Positions 46,521 to 57,558 of a stretch of DNA of 64,000 nt are shown piece by piece (position 1 is the first letter of the stretch; each line of letters opens with the position of its first letter). This DNA comes from Desmodus rotundus (lineage: Eukaryota > Chordata > Mammalia > Chiroptera > Phyllostomidae). The notes under the pieces are model-generated. The model was not told the DNA's origin and ran no database searches. It worked only from the letters and a program-made list of their open reading frames with translations. The translations under genes were made by a program, and so were the position numbers. The stretch lies in contig NC_071398.1 of assembly GCF_022682495.2 (NCBI RefSeq), forward strand, positions 31,375,426 through 31,439,425, in the 5' to 3' direction.

Positions 46521-48109
46521 CCCTCTAGGGACCTTGGGCTGGCTTGTAGCCCCAGCCCAGAGGACTAGCGCCCGGCCAGTCTGGGGTCGACTGGGAGGGT
46601 CGAGTGGGAGGATCTGTTGTGGACTGCCTGGACAGCTTCAGCTGCGCCTGCTGCCACCGACACCGAGCTTTGCACTCATCGCTTTGCAATAAGGCAGAAG
46701 TGATAACAGCCAGAGCACTCGCGGAGGTGGCCAGGGTCTGAGTCCAGGGTGTGCTGGGCATTTCACCAGGCCACCTCAGTTTGACCTTTGCCACCCTTGA
46801 GGTGGCTGGAAAAGAACTGGGAAGGGACCCCAGGGTCAGAAGCAGAGCCCTGGGGGTATGGCTGGACTCTGCCCAGGCTCCCGATTTGGCAGCGTGAGGG
46901 AATAAGCAGCCTAGGGACTGTGGTGGGGCCAGAAAGCCTGCAGCCAGCACTGACCCAGGCCAGCCAACCAAGACCAGCCAGACCACAGGCCCAGACCCTC
47001 CCATTCTTAAAAAGCCAAAAAGGTGGAACTTCACCAAGTCTGGTGTTTAGATACTGACCAGCTTTCTCCACACCTTTTCTCCTGCTCCGTCCTGTCTCAC
47101 TGCCCAGCGGGGCTCATGTCTGACTCTGGACTCTTCCTCACCCTCTGAGACTTGTAGCCTCAGGGTTCCTCTTCAAAGGTCAGAGCATGAAGGAGGATGG
47201 GGACATTGGGTCCAACAATTGAGAGCCCCAGGACCCCCCTACAAATGTGCCTCTTCAAGCTTCTGGGAGAATGCCTGGAGCCACCCTCAGGAAAAGGCCC
47301 AGAAGAAAAGGCGCAGATCTGCCCCCTTGGACGGCACCATCAGAGACGACCAGAAAAACAGCCCACATTGGCTCCTCTGGACGCTTGCCTTATGGCCCCA
47401 GGAAGCCATCCCCCACTTTCTGTGCCTTGGGAGTATCTATGAAATAGGGCAGTGGCCCCAAGCCTTGGAGTTTTGAAGATTTAAGAGGAGACCATGCCAA
47501 AGCAGATGTGAAGCAACGCACACCCAGTGAGGGGTCACCATCTGTTCCCTGGGTTTTCCCCCATTATCATTCTTGGTCAGGCTGGGGACTGGGGAGAGGT
47601 GGGCAGGAAAAAAGAGAAAGAAAGGTTTGCTGAAATGCCGGCATTGGGAATGGGCAGAACAGACACTGCTAGGGCTTCCCTCACCCCTCTTCTGCCTGGC
47701 CTGCTCGTGAGGTAATCATGGAGGCAGCTGGGGCTTGCTCTCAGGACACTGATGCCCACCAGCAAAGGGTCTTGAAGTGATATAAGACAATCTTGTTTGC
47801 ATAAAAGGTTTAAATGCATTTTTTTTTTAAGTTTAAAAACCACTCCTTTAAGCTAAATCCTTCTACAGAACAGGATGTAAGGTTTTATCCTTTCCCAAGT
47901 GCATGAGCTGTATGGGAGCAGGGGGACACAAGGGTAAGGAGGAGGGGAGAGGGGTGAAGCATGTCCAGAGTCCCCAGACCCACCACAGCAGTTTTAGGGA
48001 CCTGGCTCACAGAGCTTCCCACCCTCCACGCTCCAGCATAGTCACTCCAAAGAAACGGGGAGTCTCAGAACTTGCCTTGTAGGTGTGCTTCCAAAAGAAC
48101 AGAATGTAT
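46521..48109. other. Intergenic stretch upstream of PIEZO1
   Basis: About 1.6 kb of mixed-composition sequence. No gene, RNA or young transposon is recognised. Confidence 0.6.
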
Positions 48110-48520
48110 GCGTTTAAGGATTGTGAGTAGCAAAAAACTGGGAAAAAACTAACTGTTCACTCTCAGCAGAAGGTAAATAAATTACAATGTAACCTGCAGT
48201 GGAGTAGTGCTCATGGTTGCGGAGAATCAAGCAACTCCCTGTGTAGCCATATGGAACAATCTTGAGGACACAGTGTTACAACTGGGAATGTTGATCTCTA
48301 AGATACAGTGTTACAATTGGAAAAAAGCAGCAGGGTAGTTAGTACCCATGCCTGCTGTACACTGTCTCTCTGGGAGGGCATATAGGACCAGTAGGGCCGG
48401 CACTGTGCTACCTGGGTGGGAGGGACACGTAGTGGTGACTGAAATACTCTTTGGTGCTCTTTTGTTTTTTTGCTATGTATATACATGTATCACCTATTCA
48501 CAAAATACATTTAAAATGAG
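48110..48520 (+). mobile_element. LINE-1 3' UTR fragment
   Basis: Phrases AGGTAAATAAATTACAATGT, GTGGAGTAGTGCTCATGG, GGAACAATCTTGAGGACACA and a 3' end with ATGTATCACCTATTCACAAA match an old L1 3' end. Confidence 0.6.
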
Positions 48521-48954
48521 CACAGCAGAGAAAGATTCTCAGAAAAGGGCTTCCCCAACTACCCGCCTGCCAGGCAGGGGGCAGCAGGGAGCCCTGCCTG
48601 CCATGTAGTCTTGGTGGGTTAGTGACTCGATCTGTGATCCTTGGCAGATGAGAACACAGAAAGGGGGGTGGGGGCAGAAGAGGTAAGTTATTTGCCAAAG
48701 GATAAGCCGGACCTTGAGGCCAGCTTTCCTGACTCCAAGTCCAAAGCCATTTTTCTCCCCGCACCCTGCAGTTCATAGTCCTCCTACACTGTTGCTGTTG
48801 ATTAAAATAGTAATCTAATTTTGGAGAGCAAGAAAGGGCTATGACAAGAGTGTCATCAGAGGTGATGTTACCACTGAGGTTTAACTTTGTCCCCAAGGAT
48901 AATATAGTCATTACTTATCTATATTTAAAAGTTAATTTTAAGAGGAATTAATAG

Positions 48955-49570
48955 ACACTTAGTTGCCAAGTGTCTATTAACAGAGGAATGAATAAACAAA
49001 TTGTGGTCCGTCCATACAGTGCAGTATTATTCAGCCATAAAAAGAAATGAAGCTGACACACACTACAAAATGAATGAACCTTAAAAACATGATGCTCAAC
49101 AAAAGGAGCTAGTCACAGACAAATATATAATTCCACTTATTTAAAAAACAATCTAGCCCTAACCAGTGTGGCTCAGTTGGTTGGGTGTCGTCCCGCAAAA
49201 CCACAGGTTGTCGGTTCGATTCCTGGTCGGGGCGCATGCCTGGGTTGTGGGTTTGGTCGGGGTGCGTACGAAAGGCACCCAATTGATGTTTCTCTTTCAC
49301 ATCAGTGTTTCTCTTCCTCTTTCTCTCCCTTCCTTCCCCTCTCTCTAAAAATAAATAAATAAAATCTTTTTAAAAAATAAACATCTAGAAGAGGCAAATC
49401 TATAGAAACAGAAAGGAAATGAGAGGTTCCCAGGGTCTGAGGGGAGAAAGGGATGGGGGGGTTATAACTTAATGTGGACAGTTTCTGTTTGGGATGATAA
49501 GAAAGTTCAGGAAACAGTGTGGTGGCTACACAATAATGTGAATGTACTTAATGCCACTTCTGTTTCCCCA
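48955..49570 (+). mobile_element. LINE-1 3' UTR fragment interrupted by a SINE
   Basis: Left part: GAATGAATAAACAAATTGTG, CAGTATTATTCAGCCATAAA, AAAACATGATGCTCAACAAA. Right part: ATCTAGAAGAGGCAAATCTA, CAGAAAGGAAATGAGAGGTT, GGATGATAAGAAAGTTCAGG, TGTACTTAATGCCACTTC. The two halves align in order with an L1MA/MB-type 3' end. Confidence 0.8.
49157..49369 (+). mobile_element. Bat Ves-type SINE nested in L1
   Basis: The head is CCAGTGTGGCTCAGTTGGTT with GTCGTCCCGCAAAACCACAG, then a B-box GGTTCGATTCC, GGCGCATGCCTGGGTTGTGG, CACCCAATTGATGTTTCTC, a CT-rich tail and AAATAAATAAATAAAATC. A near-duplicated ending (ATCTAG) on both sides marks an imperfect target duplication. It is close to consensus and so young. 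Confidence 0.93.
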
Positions 49571-50855
49571 AGTACATTGCCTTTGAGTGACCCCAGGCCC
49601 CTTTCCTGGAAACAAAGAATGGGAATGAATCCAGCTGAGAATTAGCGCACATCCTGTTCCCATGTGTCAGAGGATCCCAAGATTTTCCTGAGGGGCACAT
49701 CCCACCAGGGCACAGAGCTGGCCTTGAGTGACTGTCCCCTCCTCCCCATCTGCCCACCTGGAATCAGCCTGGTGACCATGCTTCCTTGCTGCCTGAAGGC
49801 CCAGCATTCAGCTCTGTCTGCTCAGGACATGCCTGGACCAGGGTCATCAGTGGTACCTGGCTTCGCCCCACGGCTCCAAGGAGGGTCTGGAACCCACCTG
49901 CTGGCCTCAGGGGCCTGTGTCAGTTGAAAGGTTAGAAGCTGGAACCAACTACGTAGAAACATGCTGACAGGTGCCTGTGGCCAGGATTCCACCTTTTACA
50001 AACGGCAGCCAGGAACCAAGCCCATCCCTGCGGTAAGGTGGCCTGATGAGTAACTGGCGTCTTACACAGTAACCCAGCTTGTAGACGTTTGTCAGCGGTG
50101 GCCCTACCCCCATCTTGGCAGTACAGCTGAAGTCCAGATGGCTGGGATGATGGGAGGGACAAGACCAAAATCAAGTGGAGGGTGACAAGCCACACCTGAG
50201 CAGCAGACACTGTCTGGATCTGCATCTATCCGCCTGGCAGTATCCTGGTGTCCCCTGGGGCCAGTGAGGGTGAGGGGCTTCAGAGAGGGGAACTCACAGC
50301 TAAGACAGGGCTCCGCCCACCCGCCCATTGCCTGACCCACACCAGCATTTGGGGCCTCTCCAGCTCTGCCTGAGAAGGCTCAGAGGGACTGTCTCTGGGA
50401 GCAGTGGGGACAGGGCAAAGATGAGGAAGTGGCATGGGGCAGCAGAGCACAGAGGCCAGGCTGGCTGAGAGAGTGTCCTGAAGTGTGACTCTCAGTGCCA
50501 GAGGACCGCAGGCTTTCTCTGTGAAGTGGGATCATTTCTACCATTCAGACAGTTTTTAGGACGGGGGGTGGAGGCTGTAAAAAGTGTCTGCCATCCAAAC
50601 TTGAACAAAGCAGGGGGATGAAGAAGAGAGGGAGCAGGTTGATGCTGGAGTAGAACCACGGAGAAATTTCTTGTCTGACAAGACTGGGGCTCCCTCTGGC
50701 TCAGCCTTCCTCAGGGTGGGCTGAGTGCTGCTCTTCCCCAAGGCCAGTGCCCAGGACAGACATGAAAACACTTGAGAGTGAGGTGGGCCATCACCCACTA
50801 GGGTCTGGGGGCTGGAGTCAGAAGAGCCCCAGTGGTTTTACAGAAAACAAATAAG
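49571..50855. other. Intergenic stretch
   Basis: About 1.3 kb with a MIR-like trace near 50,520. No gene is supported. Confidence 0.6.
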
Positions 50856-51072
50856 CCCTGACTGGTGTGGCTCAGTTGATTGGGCATCATCCCACAAACA
50901 AAAGGTCACCAGTTTGATTCCCGGTCAGGGCACAGGCCTGGGTTGTGTGTTCAGTCCCCCATCAGAGCACGAGAGGCAACCAATTAATGTTTCTCTCTCA
51001 CATCAGTGTTTCTCTCCCACTCTTTCTTCCTCCCTTTCCCCCTCTCTAAAAATAAATTAATAAAATCTTTAA
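50856..51072 (+). mobile_element. Bat Ves-type SINE
   Basis: CCCTGACTGGTGTGGCTCAG, GGGCATCATCCCACAAACAA, the B-box region GTTTGATTCCCGGTCAGGGC, CAACCAATTAATGTTTCTCT, a CT-rich tail and AAATAAATTAATAAAATC. Approximate target duplication: AGAAAACAAATA before, AGAAAAAACCATA after. Confidence 0.92.
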
Positions 51073-53565
51073 GAAAAAACCATACGACTGAAGGGGTTCA
51101 CATCAGGTGAAGAAGCTGAGCTCAGGAAAGGGAAATGCCTGGCTCAAGGGCGGCCAGCCTGCTCACCCTCTGCCAGACCCCAGGGAAGTGGGAGAGAGGG
51201 CTCAGGCAGGGAGGCCCTTACCACAGCAAGGCCCAAGCTGTGTTTGAGGACTGGGGCCGCTCTGTGCAAAGGATTAACTCCTTCTGGGGTCCACGCTGCC
51301 AGGTCAAGCTAGGTGCTGGGGGTAGGTCGGAAGAAGAGTACTTCCCAACAGCAGGAGGCTGGCCCAGATTCCAAATGCTCTTCTTCACTCTGATCCTGGT
51401 GGAAAACTTGGGAATCTCACCGCCCCCAGCAACAGCACTCTGACGGAATCCACCATCCCGCCCCAGGCAGAGCAGCAGATGGGCTAGTCAAGGCCGGGAA
51501 GCCTCAGCTACCATGCTTTCCCAACCAAGTCAAGGCAGGCATTGTCGGGATGAGGCCGGGTGCGGGGTTGAGGGTTCCAATGCCCGCCCATCAAAGGCCT
51601 GTCCACTCTCCAGCCTTCATCAGGTGCTAGCTCCTCTGGCCTTGCCGGATGACTCACCCACCCTCAAACTGGGGCCCACTATGCAGGGGCCTGGTCAGAG
51701 CTGAAAAAGGAACACACCTGGGACCTGGCCCTCTCCCTGCCCATACTCCTGGGTCTGGATTGGCTGGATCAGCTTACAGTGGAGAGGGAAGGGGGGCATA
51801 CCCTGCACCTTGCTCATGTGCAGGAAGCTCCCCATAGAGGTTTTAACCTATGAACCCTGCACCCTCCAGCCCAGCACTTCTCAGGTTTCTGCTGGTTGCC
51901 TGTCCCGGCCCACCACTGGTAAGCTGTTGGCCACTGGCTCCTGGTTGTGTTCCTGCTGATGGACGTCACCTGCTTATGGATGTCACCTGTTTGCTGAGGA
52001 AAGGGAAAGCACCCCTTGCCAGTAAGCAGAGGCCTGACTCTCCAGAGTACGGTGCTGGCTGAGGAAAAGCAGGTGGAATAGTGGCTTCCCAGGCCCAGGG
52101 GCGCTAACTAGGGCAGCAGAGGGAGACAGGGGGCTCTGAGCCTCTGGGCACCAGGAACCTGACCACCTCACTCCTCTTGTCAGGGTTTTCGACAGCCTAG
52201 ATCACCCAAAGGGTCTTGGTGCCCTACTCCAATGCCCTGGCCACCACCCATGTTGCTCCATTGCCTCTGCACCTGCGCCAACCACACAGGGCTGCTGGGA
52301 TCCCACAGGGTCCCCACTCTGTCCCACTCCACTGGAAATGCCATCCCCCCACCCAGCAAACTCCTTCTCATTCTTCTGGAACACCTAGAAGTCTCTCCTC
52401 TGCTAGCCTTCCTGCCCACCCAGTGGTCACCTCTCTTTGACAGCCCTGACCTCTCAGGGTGTGGTTACTTGTAGCCATGAGACAGGCTTCCTAGGGGCTC
52501 TGCCTCAGGGAATGCTCACCCCTAGGGCCAGCATGGCACCTGCAAATAGAAGGGCCACTCAGCTGTCCAGAATGGGTGTGAGGTCAGTGCCTTTATCAGA
52601 TGCCATTGCAGAGGACTGATCACTGACAGCAACTGCCAAGCAACCAGCTCAAGGTGGCAATAGACAACAAAGTCACACAGGACCCCTGAACCTGATGGTG
52701 CCCCTCCCATGCACCCTCTTGCCCCACCTTCTGCCCAGAGCCCGTGACCCTCGACCCTGACTACGTCCACACATGCACAGCGCAGAAGGGGAGCAAAGCT
52801 GACTTTCGATCCATGGAAGTCAGTGGATAAACTCTTCTTTCTCCCCTGGAGAGTCCTGAAATGTGATCTACTGGACTTTTGAGGGAAAGGTCATGTGCAA
52901 CTGAGCCATCAACTTTGTGTTCAGACAAATCTTCCACCGGCTCTCTCAGCCTGCCTTGCTCCCCGAGCCCCTGATGAGCTCCCCAAAGTGCTGCCCTAGG
53001 GAATTCCTATACCAGGGCTTGCCTGGGGCTCTGCTCTCTGGTAAAGAGAGTCCTCCACCAAGAACACACATGTGTGATTTCCAGGGCAGTCCCAGCAGTA
53101 GTTGGTCTGAGGACAGGGCAGAGCCCACAGCTGAGTCCCTGGTCCCACCCCCATTCAGGGGCTGTGTTCCCCACAGACACACTGACCTTTCACTCACTAG
53201 GAGCCCCTCTCTAGTTCCTCTGAGCCTCCCGACCTACCTAATTTACCGGCCTCAGCACCTACCTAGACTTTAATTGGGGAAGAGTCATGGGGAAACTCAG
53301 AGTAATCCATGCAACATAGTAACGAGTGTCTGCAAGCTGAGTGGCCCCCTTACAACTTTAGAATTGTAGCCATGGGACATAACTGTACAGATGAGGCTTG
53401 CTGGGAAAGTGTCCTGGTCCTCTTACAGAAAGAAAACCACCCAGAGCTCTCCAAACACAGGATCAATTGCTATTTGTATTGGCCTTTCCAGTGAGAAGCC
53501 TCAACCAGGGGCACAGCCGAGGGCTGCTTTCTACAAAGGTCGTCTTCATTCTTCCCTGTAAGTCA
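51073..53565. other. Intergenic stretch
   Basis: About 2.5 kb of GC-rich sequence without a recognised gene, RNA or repeat beyond weak MIR-like traces. Confidence 0.6.
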
Positions 53566-53777
53566 CAGGTGGCAAACAGAAAGCCCAGGGGTCAAATCTG
53601 GCCCTCCACCTTGGTTTATCTGGACCGGCATCTTGTTTCTACCTGGTGGCAGCGCCTAGCTCCTTGCCCCTGGCTAAGGAGTAGTTACATTTATACAGTC
53701 CTAAAATTACATTCGGCCCTTTGAAGGCAACTGCGAGGCTGATGTGGCCCCCGGTGAAAATGAGTTTGACACCCCTG
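53566..53777. mobile_element. Nonautonomous hAT MITE, about 212 bp
   Basis: The right end, on the reverse strand, reads CAGGGGTGTCAAACTCATTT; the left end reads CAGGTGGCAAACAGAAAGCC, an imperfect inverted repeat. The interior phrases GGGCCACAT-type, AAAGGGCCGAATGTAATTTT (reverse strand) and TAACTACTCCTTA mark a hAT family found patchily in vertebrates. Any 8-base target duplication is decayed. Confidence 0.75.
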
Positions 53778-54467
53778 CTCTAAGAGCACCCAGCGCCTGG
53801 ATGCTCTGCAGGCTCAAGGAGCACTGGGAGGTTTCACAAACCTCTCAGCACAGCGCTAAACAACCAGCATGCAAAGAATTCCTCCCAGAGGCCTGCTCAC
53901 CTTCCCTCCCCACCAGCCTTACAAGAAAGTTCCAACTCCACTGTGATCTGGTGACCGTTCCTCCCCAGCTGCACAGTTATGCTGCCCCTTCAACTTCCAA
54001 AGCTCCATGGTCTGGCCTTTCCCCTCCTGCATGCAGACACATGGGGCTGTGCCATGTATTAGGAGCTCAGTGAACACTGCTGGGTGGATGATGGTCTCCC
54101 ACTACCGGGCCATGAGCTCCTAGGACGCAGGACATATCTGAAGCATGCTGCACAGGAGTGGCTTGTGACAGGGCCTTCAAAGTCATTGTTAAATGAGAGA
54201 CACTTACAGGTCCCTCAAGAGTAGTCCATTGACTGCGACAACAGTCAGTGAGGGCTGCCATTAGAAGGGCAAATGCCCACCTTCACTACAACGGGTGGGG
54301 TTAAGAACCTAGTGGCTTGGCAGAGGCTCCGGTGGTTCTGGCCTTCCTCTGGGACACAGCCCTCGGGTCCAGGCTCGGCCTGTGCCGTGTTTCGTAGGTT
54401 GTTCTTGTAGTTCCAGGTATTCTTTCGTGGATTCTTATAACTGTGGAAGACTCCTGCCAACGGAGGG
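53778..54467. other. Intergenic stretch
   Basis: About 690 bases before the C/T-rich tract. Nothing is recognised. Confidence 0.55.
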
Positions 54468-54525
54468 CCCCCTCCCCCCTCCCCCTCCCCCCTCCCCCCT
54501 CCCCCTCCCCCTCCTCCCCCCGCCC
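54468..54525. repeat. (C)5-6T tract, quadruplex-prone on the minus strand
   Basis: Eight or more runs of four to six C separated by single T, ending CCCCCCGCCC. The complement carries many consecutive G-runs. Confidence 0.9.
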
Positions 54526-54539
54526 AGCACACTAAGTGC

Positions 54540-55120
54540 GTTGGAGCACAGCAGGTGTCAGGACAGGGGGTGCCTGCAGCCTAGCCGGATCTGGCAGGAT
54601 CCTCGGGCTGCAGTGACCCAGAATGGCTCTGGCGACCCCAGCGCATGGCACCGGCAGGGCCAACCTGTCCGCCTGTCTGTGGAGTCTTCCTCAGCCCGCA
54701 GCCACGCCCCTTCCCTAGCCTTGCTCCGCCTCCAGCCACGCCCCTCTTTGGCCCGCCCTTCCAGGAGCTAAGCCCCGCCCCACCTCTTTCAGTGTCGCCA
54801 CGTGGATATTAGTGGCCCCATTCCCCCTCACGCACCCCCAACCCCGCTCCGGCCCCGCGTAATCTGAGCGTTAAACCCCGCCCCATACCTCCCACTTTCG
54901 CAACCGCGTGATTGACTGATTGACAGCACCAGGCCCGGGCCTCAGGCCAGCTCTCGAGTTCTGTGTGCGGACCGGGGCTGGAGTCCCAGAGTCTTTCTGG
55001 TCGCCAAGGGTGCGACGTCTTTTCCGTGTGGCCGGCCACCTGGCCGTGGGCGCCCGCGGGTAGAAGGGTCCTCGATTGTCCGTTGCATGCAGTCCCCGCG
55101 GACCGGGGCGGGTAGACCTG
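54540..55120. promoter_or_regulatory. Unassigned CpG-rich, GC-box-rich island
   Basis: Clustered CpG with several KLF/Sp1-type boxes: CCACGCCCC near 54704 and 54735, CCCCGCCCC near 54774, and another near 54878. There is also a GATTGACTGATTGAC direct duplication near 54910-54925. It lies 8.7 kb from the PIEZO1 start and 7.1 kb from the CDT1 start. No open reading frame of merit is seen, so it may be an orphan CpG island, an enhancer or a noncoding RNA promoter. Confidence 0.55.
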
Positions 55121-55159
55121 GTTTGCCCCTCTTGATCCGAGCAGGGAACTGGGCTTGCA

Positions 55160-55605
55160 CTTGCATTTATTTTTAATTAATTTTGAACACCCTATGCAGT
55201 TATTGGAAAACTTCTAAGTGTATTTAGAACAACTTGGACGCGTGAGTCTACTTTTCCAGCTGTGAATTTCATTAAGTCTAAATAAAGATCAAGTATTTCA
55301 AAGAACGTGTTCCAAACTGAGATTTGCTGTAAGTGTAAAAGTACACACTACACTTGTATGATTAGCGGTAGTGATAGTACTTAGTGATGGAATGGTTGTG
55401 ATGGTAGTGAGCAAAAGCATGCGAAATAACTCACTAGTAAAGTTTATAATGATTACTTGTTGAAATGATAACATTTTGAATGTAATGGGGTAAAAAAAAA
55501 ATTTATGTCCCCTGATTCTTTTTTTAAAAAATATAGCTACTATAAATTTTTAAATGACACTGTGGCCCCCACTCCATGTCTATCGGACAGTGCTTCTCTA
55601 GATGC
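55160..55605 (-). mobile_element. Old hAT-type DNA transposon fossil
   Basis: AT-rich, with phrases TTTGAACACCCTATGCAGTT, GTATTTAGAACAACTTGGAC, CTACTTTTCCAGCTGTGAAT and AAATAAAGATCAAGTATTTC. It ends CTATCGGACAGTGCTTCTCT, whose reverse resembles the 'CAGTGCTGTCCAATAGA' terminus of a mammalian hAT family. Confidence 0.55.
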
Positions 55606-56527
55606 TCACATGTGGACCAACACCCCGTGCACCCCGTCCCGCCCTAATACTCTCTGAAACCCAGTGTGTGGTGAGGGGTTTAGTCATTAGTGTGGGAATT
55701 GCAGGCTTAGCTCACTTTCCCAGCAGCCCTGCTGGGAGTAGTTTCTGCCGAGGTCCTCTGGTACAGATGGGAAGACTGAGGCTTGGGGAGGAAAGAGTTC
55801 CAGGGTCACTCAGTTTATGGGCAGCAGCAGCTTGTCCGCTCTCTTTGTTCCTTCTATAATAGATTCTAATGTTGTGTGGTAGGCAGTGAGCCAAGTGCAT
55901 ATCGATCCTGGCTGAGACCCAAACACCTTCATTGAAGGTGAAAGCTGCCTCCAGACTTGGCCATGGACTTCGAATTATAAGCCAAGACCACAAAAAGTTC
56001 CCTTGTGGCGGTAGGTGACAGGCTTTCTGCAGGACACAGGGGGCCCTGAAAGCCTGCCTTCCACGGTTAGTCTTTGGCTACTGTCTGGTCTCTTGGGGAA
56101 GGAAGTGTGGCTGACCGAGAGGCAGAGGTGAGGGCTCAGAACCAGCTCCCTGGTGCACCAGCTCTGTGCGCTATGAGTCTTGGCTTCTTCACCCACTTGT
56201 AGGTTCACTTTGAGGGTGAGGCAAATAAGGCATGCCAATCACGGGAGTGAGGTCTGCACAAGCACACCTCCAAAAGGACAGCAGTTATTGCTTTGTGAAA
56301 TTGCTTTGAAAACGATGAGGTGCCGCACACCCGTGGGTGGTTGCTGTTATGGCACCAGGATAGAGCAGTTGAGGAGCAGCTACATGTGCCATGTGTGAAC
56401 TGTGGTGGCAGACTGGCAGGGGCAGGACTCAGGCTGGGGTGACCTCTAGGGACAGTAGGGAAGGTCAGACATGGCTGAGGTCCAAACTCAGAACCTACTG
56501 CAACTCTAACCATTTTTGGGAGCGTGG
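55606..56527. other. Intergenic stretch
   Basis: About 920 bases with a MIR-like trace (about 55760-55830). Nothing else is recognised. Confidence 0.55.
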
Positions 56528-56636
56528 TTGAAATGGTGATGATGGTGGTGGTGGTGATGATGGTGTTGGGGATGACAGTGGTGTTGAGGACTGTGATGGT
56601 GGTGGTGGTGACAATGATGGTGATGTGGCTGTGGTC
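56528..56636. repeat. Degenerate (TGG/TGA)n trinucleotide repeat
   Basis: Imperfect runs of GATGATGGTGGTGGTGGTGA type repeated twice with an interruption. Confidence 0.85.
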
Positions 56637-56790
56637 CCAGCATCGTGCTCAGCACTTTACCCACATTTAATCCTCATAAGCTCCTTATGCATCAAGTATT
56701 ATCACTATCATCCCTTGTTACAGATCTGAAGACTGAGGCTGGGAGAGGAGCAGCCCACCTTTGCAGAGTCTCACAGATCCCACTTGGGCG
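56637..56790. repeat. MIR-like remnant
   Basis: GTGCTCAGCACTTTACCCAC, TAATCCTCATAAGCTCCTTA and ACAGATCTGAAGACTGAGGC resemble the reverse half of a MIR. Confidence 0.55.
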
Positions 56791-56874
56791 ATTTGACTGC
56801 AGGCCCTGGACTTTACCCGTACTCCTCTCCTCATTGCAAGTCAGAGAGCCAGACCCTCTTTTCCCCCATGGGTC

Positions 56875-57558
56875 ATACACTCCTAGAAATTACTGAGGAC
56901 CCCTCAGGGCCTTTGTTGATGTGGGTTATATCTATCAATATTTGTCATATTTGAAATTAAAACCAATGCTTAAAAACATTTACATAGTAAGTCATTAAAA
57001 ATAGCAATAATAAACCCATAACATTTTATGAATACAAATTGTATTTTCCAAGCCAAAAATTTTAGTGAAAAGAGTGGCATTCAATTATTTGTTGCCAATC
57101 TCCTTAATGTCTGGCCTCATAGGAGACAGCTGGGCTCTCGCAGCTGCTCCTCATTGCAGCTCGTGACTGTGATCAGCTGTTCTGGTCAAAGAGTATGCAG
57201 AAAATCTGGCCTCACACAGGAAGTAGCTGGAATGGGGGAAAGTATTCCAATAGCCTCTCCAGATAATTAGGACATTCTTTTTGATAAGTTTATTAAAGCA
57301 GTTTAAAATATATATATATATTTTTTAGAGAGAGAGGAAGGGAGGGAGAAAGGGAGAGAAACGTTAATGTGAGATGGTTGCCTCTCACACATATCCTGAT
57401 GGGGGACTGAACCTGCAACCCAGGCATGTGCCCTGACCATGAATCAAACCGGTGACCTTTTGATTTGTGGGATGAGACTCAACGAACTGAACCACACTGT
57501 CCAGGGCTATGAAAACAGTTTTGACCCCATGGGCCCACTTTGAGAACTGCTCAACTTG
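56875..57558 (+). mobile_element. hAT-Charlie-like transposon relic split by a SINE
   Basis: Left part: AATTACTGAGGACCCCTCAG, TTTGTTGATGTGGGTTATAT, AATAGCAATAATAAACCCAT, AGTGGCATTCAATTATTTGT, AATCTGGCCTCACACAGGAA. Right part after the SINE: ATGAAAACAGTTTTGACCCC and CCACTTTGAGAACTGCT, a typical hAT end. No transposase frame survives. Confidence 0.6.
57319..57508 (-). mobile_element. Bat Ves-type SINE, reverse orientation
   Basis: On the minus strand it starts CCCTGGACAGTGTGGTTCAG, then the B-box region AAAGGTCACCGGTTTGATTC, GGGCACATGCCTGGGTTGCA, GGCAACCATCTCACATTAAC and a CT-rich, A-rich tail. An approximate target duplication around A(A/G)CAGTTT flanks it (near 57299 and 57515). It lies inside the hAT relic. 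Confidence 0.9.

Noticed and set aside
45946..46692. 248-codon plus-strand open frame divergent from PIEZO1
   Set aside because: It lies entirely in the CpG island, is rich in P, A, R and G, and resembles no known protein. Open frames of this kind are common in CpG islands.
49157..49240. tRNA gene candidate from A-box and B-box-like sequence
   Set aside because: This is the tRNA-derived head of a SINE; it does not fold as a complete tRNA and is followed by SINE body and tail.
54382..54771. 129-codon frame running through the C/T-rich tract
   Set aside because: Its proline-leucine run is the translation of a simple repeat.
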